Positions 44,655-53,841 of a DNA stretch of 64,000 bases are shown piece by piece. Under the pieces are notes generated by a model that worked only from the letters and a program-made list of their open reading frames with translations, was not told the DNA's origin and ran no database searches. The stretch is taken from positions 186,001 through 250,000 of the forward strand of contig NZ_BAAAFW010000059.1 of assembly GCF_039523735.1 (NCBI RefSeq). Reading direction: 5' to 3'. The position numbers and the translations under genes are program-made. Within the stretch, counting starts at the first letter, position 1; each line of letters starts with the position of its first letter. The DNA comes from Tatumella punctata (GTDB lineage Bacteria; Pseudomonadota; Gammaproteobacteria; Enterobacterales; Enterobacteriaceae).

Positions 44655-45749
44655 TTAAGTGACCGGGGATGAGGGATCCTTTGAAGGGGAGCCGGAGGCG
44701 GGTTTCTTTTTCATCGCCTGGCGAAGCCTTGTCAGTAAATCGGTTCGGTAATCGCTCAGCCGGGGCTTCTGACCCTCAAGCCATGGCAGCGGCCGGCATA
44801 ACTCCATCGCTTTAATACCCAGCCGTGCCGTGAGCAGCCCCGCGCCGATCCCCTGCGCTGCGCGCCCTGACAAACGGGCCATAATGTCCTGTGACATCCA
44901 GTCAATACCGGTTTCCCGCACCAGTTCGCTGACCCCGGCAAAAGCAATATTGAATAATACCCCGCGGAACAAACGTAACCGGCTGAAGTAACCCAGCTCA
45001 ATACCATAAATACGTGCTATCTGGTTAATCATCCTGATATTACGCCAGGCAATAAGCGCCATATCAACGACAGCCAGCGGGCTGACAGCGATCATTAATG
45101 CGGATTCAGCAGCGAAACGGCTGATTGTGGCCCTCGCCTGTTTATCGGCCAGCGGCTGAACCTGCAATGCATATAAGCTGATTACTTCACGATCACTGTG
45201 GGTATCCTGTAGTGCAGTCTGCCATTTGCGGAAGGCTTCTGAGTCATTAATACCCGCCCGCGCCGCCAGTTGTTCACAAAATGTTCTGGCCCTGCCCGTA
45301 TCATGACTGTCCAGTAACTGCCGGGCATGATCCCTTTCCTGTGCCCGGTGACGCAATAAAAATAACCGTCGCCATTCTGCCAGCAGGCTACCGGCCCCGG
45401 CAATTACCACCAGTCCTATCGCCAGGCTGATGCCTGCGTCGATCCACTGACGGTTTTGCCATGCAGTGATCAGCCAGTCACCCGTCCGGGCGATAATACT
45501 GGCTAAAAATACGCAGACCCCCAGTAACAGGATATTGCGCCACAGGGAACGGCGCGGACGTAATACGGCAACCAGCGGCTGTTCATCACCGCTATCTTCG
45601 CCGGGCGGCATATCCTGCTCATCCTGCGGACTGAATGAGGCATCATCGGCCGAAAAGTGCCGGGCAGGTTGCAGACGAAGATTATCCGGCGCCGCTGTGT
45701 CCCTGAAAATGATGCCGGGTCTGAGCGGTACCTTTTCCTGTTCGGTCAT
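44655..45749 (-). CDS. ycjF: YcjF, inner-membrane protein (UPF0283)
   Basis: A 364-residue protein (E. coli YcjF is 353). A disordered N-terminus is followed by two membrane helices around residues 70-125 (NILLLGVCVFLASIIA, then SLAIGLVVIAGAGSLLA) and a DUF697-type C-terminal domain. It belongs to the psp regulon in other enterobacteria and acts with YcjX; the function is not defined. Its start overlaps the ycjX stop (ATGA), so the two are translationally coupled. Confidence 0.9.
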   Translation of the reverse strand: MTEQEKVPLRPGIIFRDTAAPDNLRLQPARHFSADDASFSPQDEQDMPPGEDSGDEQPLVAVLRPRRSLWRNILLLGVCVFLASIIARTGDWLITAWQNRQWIDAGISLAIGLVVIAGAGSLLAEWRRLFLLRHRAQERDHARQLLDSHDTGRARTFCEQLAARAGINDSEAFRKWQTALQDTHSDREVISLYALQVQPLADKQARATISRFAAESALMIAVSPLAVVDMALIAWRNIRMINQIARIYGIELGYFSRLRLFRGVLFNIAFAGVSELVRETGIDWMSQDIMARLSGRAAQGIGAGLLTARLGIKAMELCRPLPWLEGQKPRLSDYRTDLLTRLRQAMKKKPASGSPSKDPSSPVT

Positions 45750-47143
45750 CGTAATTTATCTCCCAGTAAAAACTCCAGCGCACTGTCCATCCGCAGATGC
45801 GGCAGAGGCTGGTCGCTGTCCATGGTTGCAGGGCGGAAGGCTTCAAAACGAAATCCCTGTTCCTGCCAGAAACTGGCGGCAGGCAGCCTGGCCGGCACCT
45901 CCCCCGGATAAAAAGTCAGTTTTTCACCGTCAGTCAGGCGATGACCACGTAATACCGGCAGACTCTGTTGCTGATGAATAATATTTCCTGACGCTGTGGC
46001 ACGGATGGCCGACAGTCCCAGACAATCGATTTTTATACCTTCGAAGGCCGCCTGCTGCCATGCATCACCCACCATCTGCCGTAACAGAGAAACCAGATTA
46101 CCCTGTTGATCGTGGGTAATATGGTCCGCTTTGCTGGCAGCAAACAGCAGTTTATCGATCACCGGCGCAAACAGTCGCCGCAGTAATGTACGCTGTCCGT
46201 ATTGAAAGCTTTGCATCAGCAGAGTCAGTGCCTGACGCATATCATTAAACGACTCCGGTCCGCTGTTCAGGGGCTGCAGGCAATCTACCAGTACTATCTG
46301 CCGGTCAACTTTCACAAAATAGTCTTTATAAAAACGTTTCACCACATGCTGGCAGTAATAGTCATAGCGGGCCTGCAGCATCCCGAAATTACTGAGTTTG
46401 CCGCCATCGGTGAGTTTTGTGCTGTCGGCCAGCGTATCAACTGGCCACGGGAAGAATTGCAGCGCAGGTGCACCGGCCATATCCCCCGGCATTACGCAGC
46501 GGCCGGGCTGGATAAAATGCAGGCCGTTATTTTTACACTGGTGCAGATAGTCGGTCCAGGCGGCAGAGATATCTGCCAGTTGCTGTTCGTCAGCCACGGC
46601 CCGGGGATCCAGTGCGGCCGCCAGGTGCCGCCAGCGGGCTGCCCGCTGGCCCCGCTCTCCCTGCAACAACGCCATCATTTGCTGTGACCAGGCGGTATAA
46701 CTTTGTCCCAGCATCGGCAAATCCAGCAACCACTCGCCCGGATAATCAATGATTTCCAGAAACAAGGTGGTCGTGTCTTTAAAATAGCGCAACAGAGAGT
46801 CGGCAGAACGGTAACGCAGCGCCAGACGCATTTCGCTGATACCGCGGGTCGGTGTCGGCCATTGCGCTGGCTGCCCGTAAAGTTGCGCCAGACCGGAATC
46901 GTAATTAAACCGCGCAATACCCATATCCCGTTGCGGAATACGTTTCACGCCAAGTAACCGCTCTTCCCGCGCCACAGAAAATAACGGCAGCCGGGCACCG
47001 TTATTCACGTTCAGTAACTGATTAACCAGTGAGGTAATAAAAGCCGTTTTTCCACTGCGGCTGAGTCCGGTAACCGCCAGCCGCAGGTGTTTATCGGCAC
47101 CGCGGCTGACCAGGGATACAATCTCATTTTGCAGTTTGTTCAT
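45746..47143 (-). CDS. ycjX: YcjX, DUF463 P-loop stress protein
   Basis: A 465-residue P-loop protein, the length of E. coli YcjX. Walker A LAVTGLSRSGKTAFITSLVNQL is near residue 24. DYPGEWLLDLPML near 134 is the Walker B/switch-type segment, and LVDCLQPLNSGPESFND is a family signature. It is a GTP-binding cytosolic protein of the psp regulon of unknown role. It overlaps pspD by 20 bases and ycjF by four, so pspABCD-ycjXF look like one operon. Confidence 0.93.
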   Translation of the reverse strand: MNKLQNEIVSLVSRGADKHLRLAVTGLSRSGKTAFITSLVNQLLNVNNGARLPLFSVAREERLLGVKRIPQRDMGIARFNYDSGLAQLYGQPAQWPTPTRGISEMRLALRYRSADSLLRYFKDTTTLFLEIIDYPGEWLLDLPMLGQSYTAWSQQMMALLQGERGQRAARWRHLAAALDPRAVADEQQLADISAAWTDYLHQCKNNGLHFIQPGRCVMPGDMAGAPALQFFPWPVDTLADSTKLTDGGKLSNFGMLQARYDYYCQHVVKRFYKDYFVKVDRQIVLVDCLQPLNSGPESFNDMRQALTLLMQSFQYGQRTLLRRLFAPVIDKLLFAASKADHITHDQQGNLVSLLRQMVGDAWQQAAFEGIKIDCLGLSAIRATASGNIIHQQQSLPVLRGHRLTDGEKLTFYPGEVPARLPAASFWQEQGFRFEAFRPATMDSDQPLPHLRMDSALEFLLGDKLR

Positions 47144-47372
47144 GTTTCTCTCTGAATAGTCGGGCAGATATTTTTTTCATTATCGCAGACAATACAGGTT
47201 CGAGCACCATTGCCAGAATAATGCGCACAGGCCTGCGGGCGACCCGGTTAAGCACTCTGGCACTGATCCCTGCCGGAGTCCGGCTGAGTATCGTGATAAT
47301 GATAAATTTTACAGCAGAAAGGAGTACCGACATCAGGCGTGACGGCCTGCCCTGTTGCTCTGCATATTTCAT
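47124..47372 (-). CDS. pspD: Phage shock protein PspD
   Basis: An 82-residue basic protein with one amphipathic membrane segment. The conserved stretch TPAGISARVLNRVARRPVRIILAM-like region, followed by LEPVLSAIMKKISARL, identifies PspD (E. coli 73 residues). It is an inner-membrane-associated accessory of the phage shock system. GGAGG precedes ATG 47372. The end overlaps ycjX. Confidence 0.85.
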   Translation of the reverse strand: MKYAEQQGRPSRLMSVLLSAVKFIIITILSRTPAGISARVLNRVARRPVRIILAMVLEPVLSAIMKKISARLFREKHEQTAK

Positions 47373-47405
47373 TGCTCACCTCCGGCGGGTATATCCACTG
47401 ATATT

Positions 47406-47768
47406 TTACAATTGTCTGAAACGGCTGCGGATCGAAAAAGTTTCAGAAGTGACATAACGTTCTATCTCCCTGACCCTGTTTTCTCCCTGCCGGAGTTGCT
47501 GTTCCAGTTCCGATAACAACTCTGCGGCGGCGGGCTGTGCCGGTTCTTGTTGCCCGCTGGCCGGTTTTTTCTCCAGAAAAAAAACCAGCGCAAAATAAAC
47601 CACCAGGGTAATAAAAAATAGTCCGATAAACAGGGAGATAATCACCATAATACGGATCAGGTTAACCGGCACATTGAGATATTCCGCCAGTCCTGCACAG
47701 ACCCCCATCAGCTTGCCCTGTTGCGGATCGCGCCATAACTGACGTGAAGTCGCGGATCGCTGGCTCAT
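47406..47768 (-). CDS. pspC: Phage shock protein PspC
   Basis: A 120-residue membrane sensor (E. coli 119). The PspC domain (LWRDPQQGKLMGVCAGLAEYLNVPVNLIRIM) is followed by one membrane helix (about 40-65) and a C-terminal tail ending in RYVTSETFSIRSRFRQL. With PspB it binds PspA when the inner membrane is stressed. The ATG at 47768 overlaps the pspB stop (ATGA) with GGAGG upstream, so I prefer it to an upstream start at 47783. Confidence 0.95.
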   Translation of the reverse strand: MSQRSATSRQLWRDPQQGKLMGVCAGLAEYLNVPVNLIRIMVIISLFIGLFFITLVVYFALVFFLEKKPASGQQEPAQPAAAELLSELEQQLRQGENRVREIERYVTSETFSIRSRFRQL

Positions 47769-47998
47769 GGCTGTTGCCTCCATTGCGGGTTTTCCGCATC
47801 CAGTATCGCTTCCAGCGTACCGATACGTTCCTGCATCCGGCGCGCATCTATTGTCAGTTGCTGTAGTCGTTGCATTTCCTGTGGCGACAGTTCACTGCCC
47901 GCCGGATGTTTATTGCTGTAATGTAACCATAACCAGATCGGCGCGACAAACAGCACAAAAATAGTCAGCGGGATCATAAAAAGAATAATTGCGCTCAT
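47765..47998 (-). CDS. pspB: Phage shock protein PspB
   Basis: A 77-residue protein (E. coli 74) with an N-terminal membrane helix (IILFMIPLTIFVLFVAPIWLWLH) and a cytosolic coiled coil (LQQLTIDARRMQERIGTLEAIL). It partners PspC to relieve PspA inhibition of PspF. AAGGAG precedes ATG 47998. It overlaps pspC. Confidence 0.95.
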   Translation of the reverse strand: MSAIILFMIPLTIFVLFVAPIWLWLHYSNKHPAGSELSPQEMQRLQQLTIDARRMQERIGTLEAILDAENPQWRQQP

Positions 47999-48047
47999 GA
48001 ATTCTCCTTACCTGAGTCGCGGTTCAGCCGGGGGGCTATAACGGAGA

Positions 48048-48719
48048 TTACTGTCCGTCGTGACGCTGCATTTTTTCTTTTAATGCCGCCAGCTGCTGGC
48101 TGATTTCATCATCTGCTTTCAGGCTGGCAAATTGCTGATCCAGTGACTGAGGCTTACCAAAACGCTGACTTTCTGCTTCGGCTTCCATATGGTCAATACG
48201 ACGCTCGAAAGATTCAAAACGGGCCATTGCCTGATCAATTTTACCATTATCCAGCTGACGACGAATATCCCGTGAATTTGATGCCGCCTGGTGGCGCAGA
48301 GTCAGAGCCTGCTGACGAGCCCGGGTTTCGGTCAGTTTATTTTCCAGTTCAGCAATTTCACCTTTCATCCGTTGCAGGGTCTGGTCTGTCTGTTCAATTT
48401 CCTGATCCAGAGAGCTCACTAACGCATCGGTTTTCTGTTTTTCCAGCAACGCAGCCCGTGCCAGATCTTCTTTGTCTTTACGCAGTGCCAGTTCGGCTTT
48501 CTCCTGCCACTCGGCAGAATGTAGTGCCGCCTGCTCACTCCTGCGAACTAACTGTTTTTTCTCAGCCAGTGCACGGGCCGAGGTGGTACGCACTTCAATT
48601 AATGTGTCTTCCATTTCCTGGATCATCAGCCGGACCAGTTTCTGCGGGTCTTCAGCCCGCTCCAGCAGGGAATTGATGTTGGCATTCACAATGTCAGTAA
48701 AGCGGGAAAAAATACCCAT
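48048..48719 (-). CDS. pspA: Phage shock protein PspA
   Basis: A 223-residue, almost wholly helical coiled-coil protein of the ESCRT-III/IM30 family. It begins MGIFSRFTDIVNANIN and has the amphipathic membrane helix at the N-terminus. PspA both inhibits PspF and polymerises on damaged inner membrane. I chose ATG 48719 (AGGAGA six bases upstream); an in-frame start at 48764 is less likely. A sigma54 promoter lies upstream at 48806-48821, divergent from pspF. Confidence 0.97.
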   Translation of the reverse strand: MGIFSRFTDIVNANINSLLERAEDPQKLVRLMIQEMEDTLIEVRTTSARALAEKKQLVRRSEQAALHSAEWQEKAELALRKDKEDLARAALLEKQKTDALVSSLDQEIEQTDQTLQRMKGEIAELENKLTETRARQQALTLRHQAASNSRDIRRQLDNGKIDQAMARFESFERRIDHMEAEAESQRFGKPQSLDQQFASLKADDEISQQLAALKEKMQRHDGQ

Positions 48720-48805
48720 GTTGTTTCTCCTGAAAAATGCCGGGAAATCCCCGGAATAGGTCATAGCCGTCCGCTGATGGCTACCGGTTATCTGCCACTT
48801 GTATT

Positions 48806-48821
48806 AGCAATCGGCATGCCA
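48806..48821 (-). promoter_or_regulatory. Sigma54 promoter of the psp operon
   Basis: On the minus strand TGGCATGCCGATTGCT matches the -24/-12 consensus TGGCAC-G-N4-TTGCW with one difference (T for C). It is 87 bases before pspA; the remaining 97 bases to pspF should hold PspF and IHF sites, which I cannot define by eye. Confidence 0.85.
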
Positions 48822-48918
48822 GTTTTTAACTTAATGTTTTTAAATGATTTTATTTAATTGCCCTGTCAGAAAGATCCCGTAGAATGGTGAAATTAATTAA
48901 TAGCTGGTCAAAATAATC

Positions 48919-49926
48919 ATGAGTGAGCGTCAGGATAATCTGCTGGGTGAGTCCAATAACTTTCTTGAGATGCTGGAACAGGTTTCTGCCCTGGCGCCAC
49001 TTAATAAACCGGTGCTGGTGATCGGTGAACGAGGTACCGGTAAAGAGCTGATTGCCAACCGTCTGCATTATCTTTCTGCCCGCTGGCAAGGGCCTTTTGT
49101 TTCCCTTAACTGTGCAGCACTGAACGATAACCTGCTGGATTCCGAATTATTTGGCCATGAGGCCGGTGCCTTTACCGGGGCACAGAAACGGCATCTGGGA
49201 CGGTTTGAACGGGCTGATGGTGGCACTCTGTTCCTCGATGAGCTGGCAACCGCACCGATGATGGTTCAGGAAAAGCTGTTGCGGGTGATTGAATACGGGC
49301 AACTGGAACGTGTCGGCGGCAACCACTCGCTGCAGGTGAATGTGCGGCTGGTTTGCGCGACGAATGAGGACTTACCGGCGCTGGCCGCGCAGGGAAAATT
49401 CCGTGCTGACCTGCTGGACAGGCTGGCATTCGATGTAGTGATTATTCCGCCACTGCGTGAAAGACAAAGCGATATACTGGTCATGGGTGAATATTTTGCT
49501 CTCCGGATGTGCCGTGAACTCGGACTGCCCTTATTCCCCGGTTTCAGTGACAAGGCCCGTCATCAGCTGCTCAGCTGGCCGTGGCCAGGCAATGTGCGGG
49601 AGCTGAAAAATGTTATCGAGCGTTCCATCTATCGCCACAACAGCAGCGAACAGCTGCTGGACCGGATTATTTTTAATCCTTTCCGGCCGGACAGTGCTGG
49701 CGGAGATTCCCTGCAGGCCACGCCCCCCGTTCCGGACGCTGAAGAGCATTTACCGGGATTGCCGGTAAATTTACGGGAATGGCAAAATAGTCAGGAATAC
49801 CGTCTGCTGATGCTGAGTCTGCAAAAAAATCATTACCACCAGCGTAAAGCAGCCGCTGATCTCGGACTGACCTATCATCAGTTACGGGCTTTAATAAAAA
49901 AACATCAGGTGTCCGCCGGGCGCTGA
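48919..49926 (+). CDS. pspF: PspF, sigma54 activator of the psp operon
   Basis: A 335-residue AAA+ activator without a receiver domain, as in PspF. It has Walker A GERGTGKE near 38, the sigma54-contact loop GAFTGA near 83 (GHEAGAFTGAQKR), Walker B GGTLFLDE near 100, an arginine finger segment, and a C-terminal helix-turn-helix (QRKAAADLGLTYHQLRALIKK). It turns on pspABCD when released by PspA. It is divergent from pspA. Confidence 0.97.
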   Translation: MSERQDNLLGESNNFLEMLEQVSALAPLNKPVLVIGERGTGKELIANRLHYLSARWQGPFVSLNCAALNDNLLDSELFGHEAGAFTGAQKRHLGRFERADGGTLFLDELATAPMMVQEKLLRVIEYGQLERVGGNHSLQVNVRLVCATNEDLPALAAQGKFRADLLDRLAFDVVIIPPLRERQSDILVMGEYFALRMCRELGLPLFPGFSDKARHQLLSWPWPGNVRELKNVIERSIYRHNSSEQLLDRIIFNPFRPDSAGGDSLQATPPVPDAEEHLPGLPVNLREWQNSQEYRLLMLSLQKNHYHQRKAAADLGLTYHQLRALIKKHQVSAGR

Positions 49927-50066
49927 TGATGCTGTTTCCGGGGATAGTGCCGCGCACCGTTGCCAGCAGACACCATGAAAAAGAGCAGCACCGCATACGC
50001 CAGGGTTGGGGTAACCGCCGGGTTTGCGATACACTGCCGCCAATCTATTAAAATTCTTTGAGTACT

Positions 50067-51695
50067 ATGTCGAAATTCTATTCTGCGCTGTGCCTGGGAC
50101 TCAGTCTGTACTGCGGTGCCGCCTTTTCCGCATCTCAGCAGGACATCCGTCAGAGCGGTTTTGTCTATTGTGTGAACGGGGTACTGAATACCTTTAATCC
50201 GCAACTGGCCAGCAGTGGCCTTACAGTGGATACCCTGGCCGCGCAGCTCTACGACCGTTTGCTGGGTGTCGACCCCTACACTTACCGTCTGGTGCCGGAA
50301 CTGGCATCGGGCTGGGAAGTCAGAGATCACGGTGCGACCTATATTTTCCGCCTTCGCCACGGGGTTAACTTTCAATCCACTAACTGGTTTACCCCGCACC
50401 GCAGCCTGAATGCCGATGATGTGGTGTTTAGTTTTTCGCGGATGTTTGACCGGAGCAACCCATGGCATCAGGTCGGCGGCGGAAATTACCCGTATTTCGA
50501 CAGTCTTCAGTTTACGGATAATGTCCTGAGCATCAAAACGCTGGACAACTACACGGTCGAATTTCGCCTCGCCCACCCGGATGCCTCTTTCCTGTGGCAT
50601 ATTGCCACCCACTATGCACCGGTATTATCCAAAGAATATGCTGACCAGTTAACCGCCAGCGGACATCAGGAAGCAATGGACAGCCATCCGGTGGGCACCG
50701 GCCCTTTTCAGCTGGCTGAATACCGTTCAGGGCAGTTTATCCGGCTGATACGTAATCCGCAGTACTGGAAAGGCGTGCCGCGTATGCAACAGGTTGTCAT
50801 CGATATCGGCGCCGGAGGCACCGGCCGTTTATCTAAATTACTGACCGGTGAATGTGATGTGCTGGCCTATCCGGCCGCCAGTCAGCTGTCTATTTTGCGC
50901 GATGACCCGCGACTGCGGATGGCACTTCGCCCGGGGATGAACATTGCCTATCTGGCATTTAATACCCGTAAACCACCGCTGGATAACCCGGAGGTGCGTA
51001 AAGCCCTGTCACTGGCGATTAATAATGAACGGCTGATTTCTTCCATTTATTATGGTACGGCAGAAACCGCGGCTTCTGTTTTACCCCGTGCGTCCTGGGC
51101 TTATGATAACCGTACCCGTATTTCCGATTATAATCCGCAGCAAGCACAGCAACGGCTTAAACAACTCGGCATACAGGATCTGCATCTGAAGCTGATGGTG
51201 CCCGTCGCCTCACAACCCTGGAATCCCAGCCCGCTTAAAACGGCAGAGCTGATTCAGGCCGATCTGGGACGGATTGGCGTTAGCGTCGATATTGTGCCGG
51301 TAGAGGGCCGTTTTCAGGAAGCTCAGTTGATGTCACTTAATCATGACCTGACTCTGGCAGGCTGGGCAACCGACAGTAATGACCCGGACAGCTTTTTCAG
51401 GCCATTGCTTAGCTGCGCGGCTATCAATTCTGCAACCAATTATGCCCACTGGTGTTACCCTGCATTTGACCAGATATTACAGTCAGCCTTAACCTCACAG
51501 CAACTGGCTGACCGGATTGACAGTTATGATCAGGCTCAGCAAATGCTGGCCGACCAGTTACCGGTACTGCCGCTGGCATCATCACTGCGTTTACAGGCTT
51601 ATCGCTATGATATTAAAGGGCTGGTGTTAAGCCCGTTCGGTAATACCTCGTTTGCCGGAGTGTACCGTGATGATTCAGAAGGAAATGCCCCATGA
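50067..51695 (+). CDS. sapA: SapA, periplasmic substrate-binding protein
   Basis: A 542-residue extracytoplasmic solute-binding protein (SBP_bac_5 fold, DppA/OppA-like). The signal peptide is at 1-22 with FSA cleavage, then LNTFNPQLASSG and the family segment AQLYDRLLGVDPYTYRLVPELASGW follow. SapA binds peptides, including antimicrobial peptides, and heme in some species for import by SapBCDF. I chose ATG 50067 over an upstream TTG at 50058. The downstream gene overlaps by four bases, starting the sapABCDF operon. Confidence 0.94.
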   Translation: MSKFYSALCLGLSLYCGAAFSASQQDIRQSGFVYCVNGVLNTFNPQLASSGLTVDTLAAQLYDRLLGVDPYTYRLVPELASGWEVRDHGATYIFRLRHGVNFQSTNWFTPHRSLNADDVVFSFSRMFDRSNPWHQVGGGNYPYFDSLQFTDNVLSIKTLDNYTVEFRLAHPDASFLWHIATHYAPVLSKEYADQLTASGHQEAMDSHPVGTGPFQLAEYRSGQFIRLIRNPQYWKGVPRMQQVVIDIGAGGTGRLSKLLTGECDVLAYPAASQLSILRDDPRLRMALRPGMNIAYLAFNTRKPPLDNPEVRKALSLAINNERLISSIYYGTAETAASVLPRASWAYDNRTRISDYNPQQAQQRLKQLGIQDLHLKLMVPVASQPWNPSPLKTAELIQADLGRIGVSVDIVPVEGRFQEAQLMSLNHDLTLAGWATDSNDPDSFFRPLLSCAAINSATNYAHWCYPAFDQILQSALTSQQLADRIDSYDQAQQMLADQLPVLPLASSLRLQAYRYDIKGLVLSPFGNTSFAGVYRDDSEGNAP

Positions 51696-52657
51696 TTATC
51701 TTTATTTTACGGCGGCTGGTATTACTGGCAGTAACCCTGTTTTTTTTATCGCTGGTTGCTTTCAGCCTGAGTTATTTCACCCCCCATGCCCCGCTGGAAG
51801 GCGCCTCTCTGTCTGATGCCTGGTGGTTCTGGTTTAAAGATATGTTACGTCTGGATTTTGGCGTCTCCAGTGTTAATGGCCAGCCGATCATCGATCAGCT
51901 GAAAGAAGTGGTTCCGGCTACCCTGGAACTTTGCGTGCTGGCATTTCTGATGGCACTGTTGCTGGGGATCCCGCTGGGGATCATTGCGGCAGTGATGCGT
52001 AAAAAATGGCAGGACCGGCTGATCAGTGCTCTGGCATTACTCGGTTTTTCGTTACCGGTATTCTGGCTGGCATTGCTGCTGACGTTGTTCTTTTCCCTGA
52101 CTCTGGGCTGGTTACCCGTATCCGGCCGTCTTGACCTGCTTTATCCTCTGCCGCATGTTACCGGGTTTGTGCTGATTGATGCGCTGCTGACTCACTCCGT
52201 ATGGCGTCATGAAATGCTGGTCAGTATTTTTCAGCATCTGCTGCTACCGGTGGTGACTCTGGCCGTGGCCCCGATGACGGAAGTGATCCGTTTAATGCGC
52301 CACAGTACCCTTGAAGTGATCGATAAAAGTTATGTCAAAGCAGCCATCACCCGCGGTTTATCCCGTTTTACCGTTATCCGTCGCCATGTACTGCATAACG
52401 CTTTACCGCCGGTGATCCCGCACCTCGGCATGCAGTTTTCCACCATGCTGACTCTGACCATGATCACCGAGGTGGTTTTCAACTGGCCAGGGGCCGGGCA
52501 CTGGTTGATCGCGGCCGTCCGTCAGCAGGATTATGCCGCTATTTCTGCCGGAGTGATGGTAATTGGCAGTATGGTGGTCATCGTAAATGTACTGTCAGAT
52601 ATTATCGGCGCAGCTTTAAATCCGCTGAAACATAAAGAATGGTATGCCCTCAGATAA
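51692..52657 (+). CDS. sapB: SapB, ABC transporter permease
   Basis: A 321-residue inner-membrane permease (E. coli SapB 321) with about six helices. It carries the EAA-type loop RHSTLEVIDKSYVKAAITRGLSRFTVIRRHVLHNALPPVI that contacts the ATPases. It overlaps sapA by four bases. Unlike E. coli, sapC does not follow at once: 293 bases separate sapB from sapC, and that gap holds a small lipoprotein gene. Confidence 0.95.
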   Translation: MIIFILRRLVLLAVTLFFLSLVAFSLSYFTPHAPLEGASLSDAWWFWFKDMLRLDFGVSSVNGQPIIDQLKEVVPATLELCVLAFLMALLLGIPLGIIAAVMRKKWQDRLISALALLGFSLPVFWLALLLTLFFSLTLGWLPVSGRLDLLYPLPHVTGFVLIDALLTHSVWRHEMLVSIFQHLLLPVVTLAVAPMTEVIRLMRHSTLEVIDKSYVKAAITRGLSRFTVIRRHVLHNALPPVIPHLGMQFSTMLTLTMITEVVFNWPGAGHWLIAAVRQQDYAAISAGVMVIGSMVVIVNVLSDIIGAALNPLKHKEWYALR

Positions 52658-52738
52658 CCGGCAGTTGCGGTTTTCCCTTACTGCCCTGACTGCCAGTCGT
52701 AGTGCGGTTTGTTGTCAGATCACCACAGGAAACGATAG

Positions 52739-52930
52739 ATGTTAAAATTACTGATGCCATTATTACTGCTACCTCTGCTGGCAGGCTGTTCCCCGGATAA
52801 GCCTGCCGATCAGACCACGCGACAGTGTCTGGAATACCAGCATATGATGACCGCACCACTGCCGCCGGATGTCCATGCCGGACTGGAAAAACAGTGTGAA
52901 GACTCACTGAAGTCATTACATGAAAATTAA
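52739..52930 (+). CDS. Small lipoprotein inserted in the sap operon
   Basis: A 63-residue lipoprotein of unknown family. It has a signal peptide with lipobox LLAGC (Cys16) and Ser at +2, so it probably goes to the outer membrane. The short mature part is acidic and includes two more cysteines (RQCLEYQH and KQCEDSL). The start is ATG 52739 with a good Shine-Dalgarno (AGGAAA) at usual spacing. It lies between sapB and sapC on the same strand and ends 20 bases before sapC. E. coli lacks a gene there. Both ribosome site and lipobox argue it is real. Confidence 0.7.
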   Translation: MLKLLMPLLLLPLLAGCSPDKPADQTTRQCLEYQHMMTAPLPPDVHAGLEKQCEDSLKSLHEN

Positions 52931-52950
52931 CAGAAGTAAGACGGTGATAT

Positions 52951-53841
52951 ATGCCCATCGATAATATCTATCAGGAAAAACGTCTGCCCGGCACCTTTCG
53001 TCAGTCCTGGGGGAAATTTTATCACGATACTGCAGCAATGGTCGGTCTGTATGGTTTTGCCCTGTTGCTGCTGTTATGCCTGTCTGGCGCGTTACTGGCA
53101 CCTTACGGTGTTGACCAGCAATTTATGGGTTACCAGTTATTACCCCCTTCCTGGTCGCGTTACGGCGATGTCTCTTTTTTTCTTGGTACCGATGACCTGG
53201 GCCGGGACCTGCTCAGTCGTTTATTACGCGGGGCAGCACCGACTGTCGGCTCAGCCATTCTGGTTACTGTCTTTTCCGCTATCTGTGCCTTTTTAATCGG
53301 TATCCTTGCGGGGCTGACCCATGGTTTCCGTTCGGCGATCATGAATCACATCCTTGATACTCTGTTATCTATTCCGTCGTTACTGCTGGCGATTATTGTG
53401 GTGGCTTTTGCCGGTCCCAGCCTGTTCCATGCATTAATCGCTGTCTGGCTGGCGTTAATGCCACGGCTGGTCCGGGCAATTTATATCGCTATTCATGAAC
53501 AGATGGAAAAAGAGTATGTGGTGGCAGCGCGGCTGGATGGCGCAAGCCCGATCACTTTACTCAAAGACACCATTCTGCCCAATGTGTTACCCCTGCTGGT
53601 CAGTGAATTTACCCGGGGTTTATCGATGGCAGTGCTGGATATTGCCGCCCTGGGCTTTCTCGGTCTCGGTGCGCAATTGCCTTCACCCGAATGGGGTGCC
53701 ATGCTCGGTGATTCCCTGGAGCTGATTTATGTAGCGCCCTGGACAGTAATGCTGCCCGGCGTCATGCTGATGGTCAGCGTACTGATCATCAATTTATTAG
53801 GCGACGGTATACGTCGTGCTATCGAAGCCGGGGTCAAATAA
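52951..53841 (+). CDS. sapC: SapC, ABC transporter permease
   Basis: A 296-residue membrane permease (E. coli SapC 296) with the DppC-like layout: an N-terminal helix near residues 31-50, GTDDLGRDLLSRLLRGA and the EAA loop EKEYVVAARLDGASPITLLKDTILPNVLPLL. It pairs with SapB. Its last base is the first base of the sapD start codon (TAATG). Confidence 0.95.
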   Translation: MPIDNIYQEKRLPGTFRQSWGKFYHDTAAMVGLYGFALLLLLCLSGALLAPYGVDQQFMGYQLLPPSWSRYGDVSFFLGTDDLGRDLLSRLLRGAAPTVGSAILVTVFSAICAFLIGILAGLTHGFRSAIMNHILDTLLSIPSLLLAIIVVAFAGPSLFHALIAVWLALMPRLVRAIYIAIHEQMEKEYVVAARLDGASPITLLKDTILPNVLPLLVSEFTRGLSMAVLDIAALGFLGLGAQLPSPEWGAMLGDSLELIYVAPWTVMLPGVMLMVSVLIINLLGDGIRRAIEAGVK

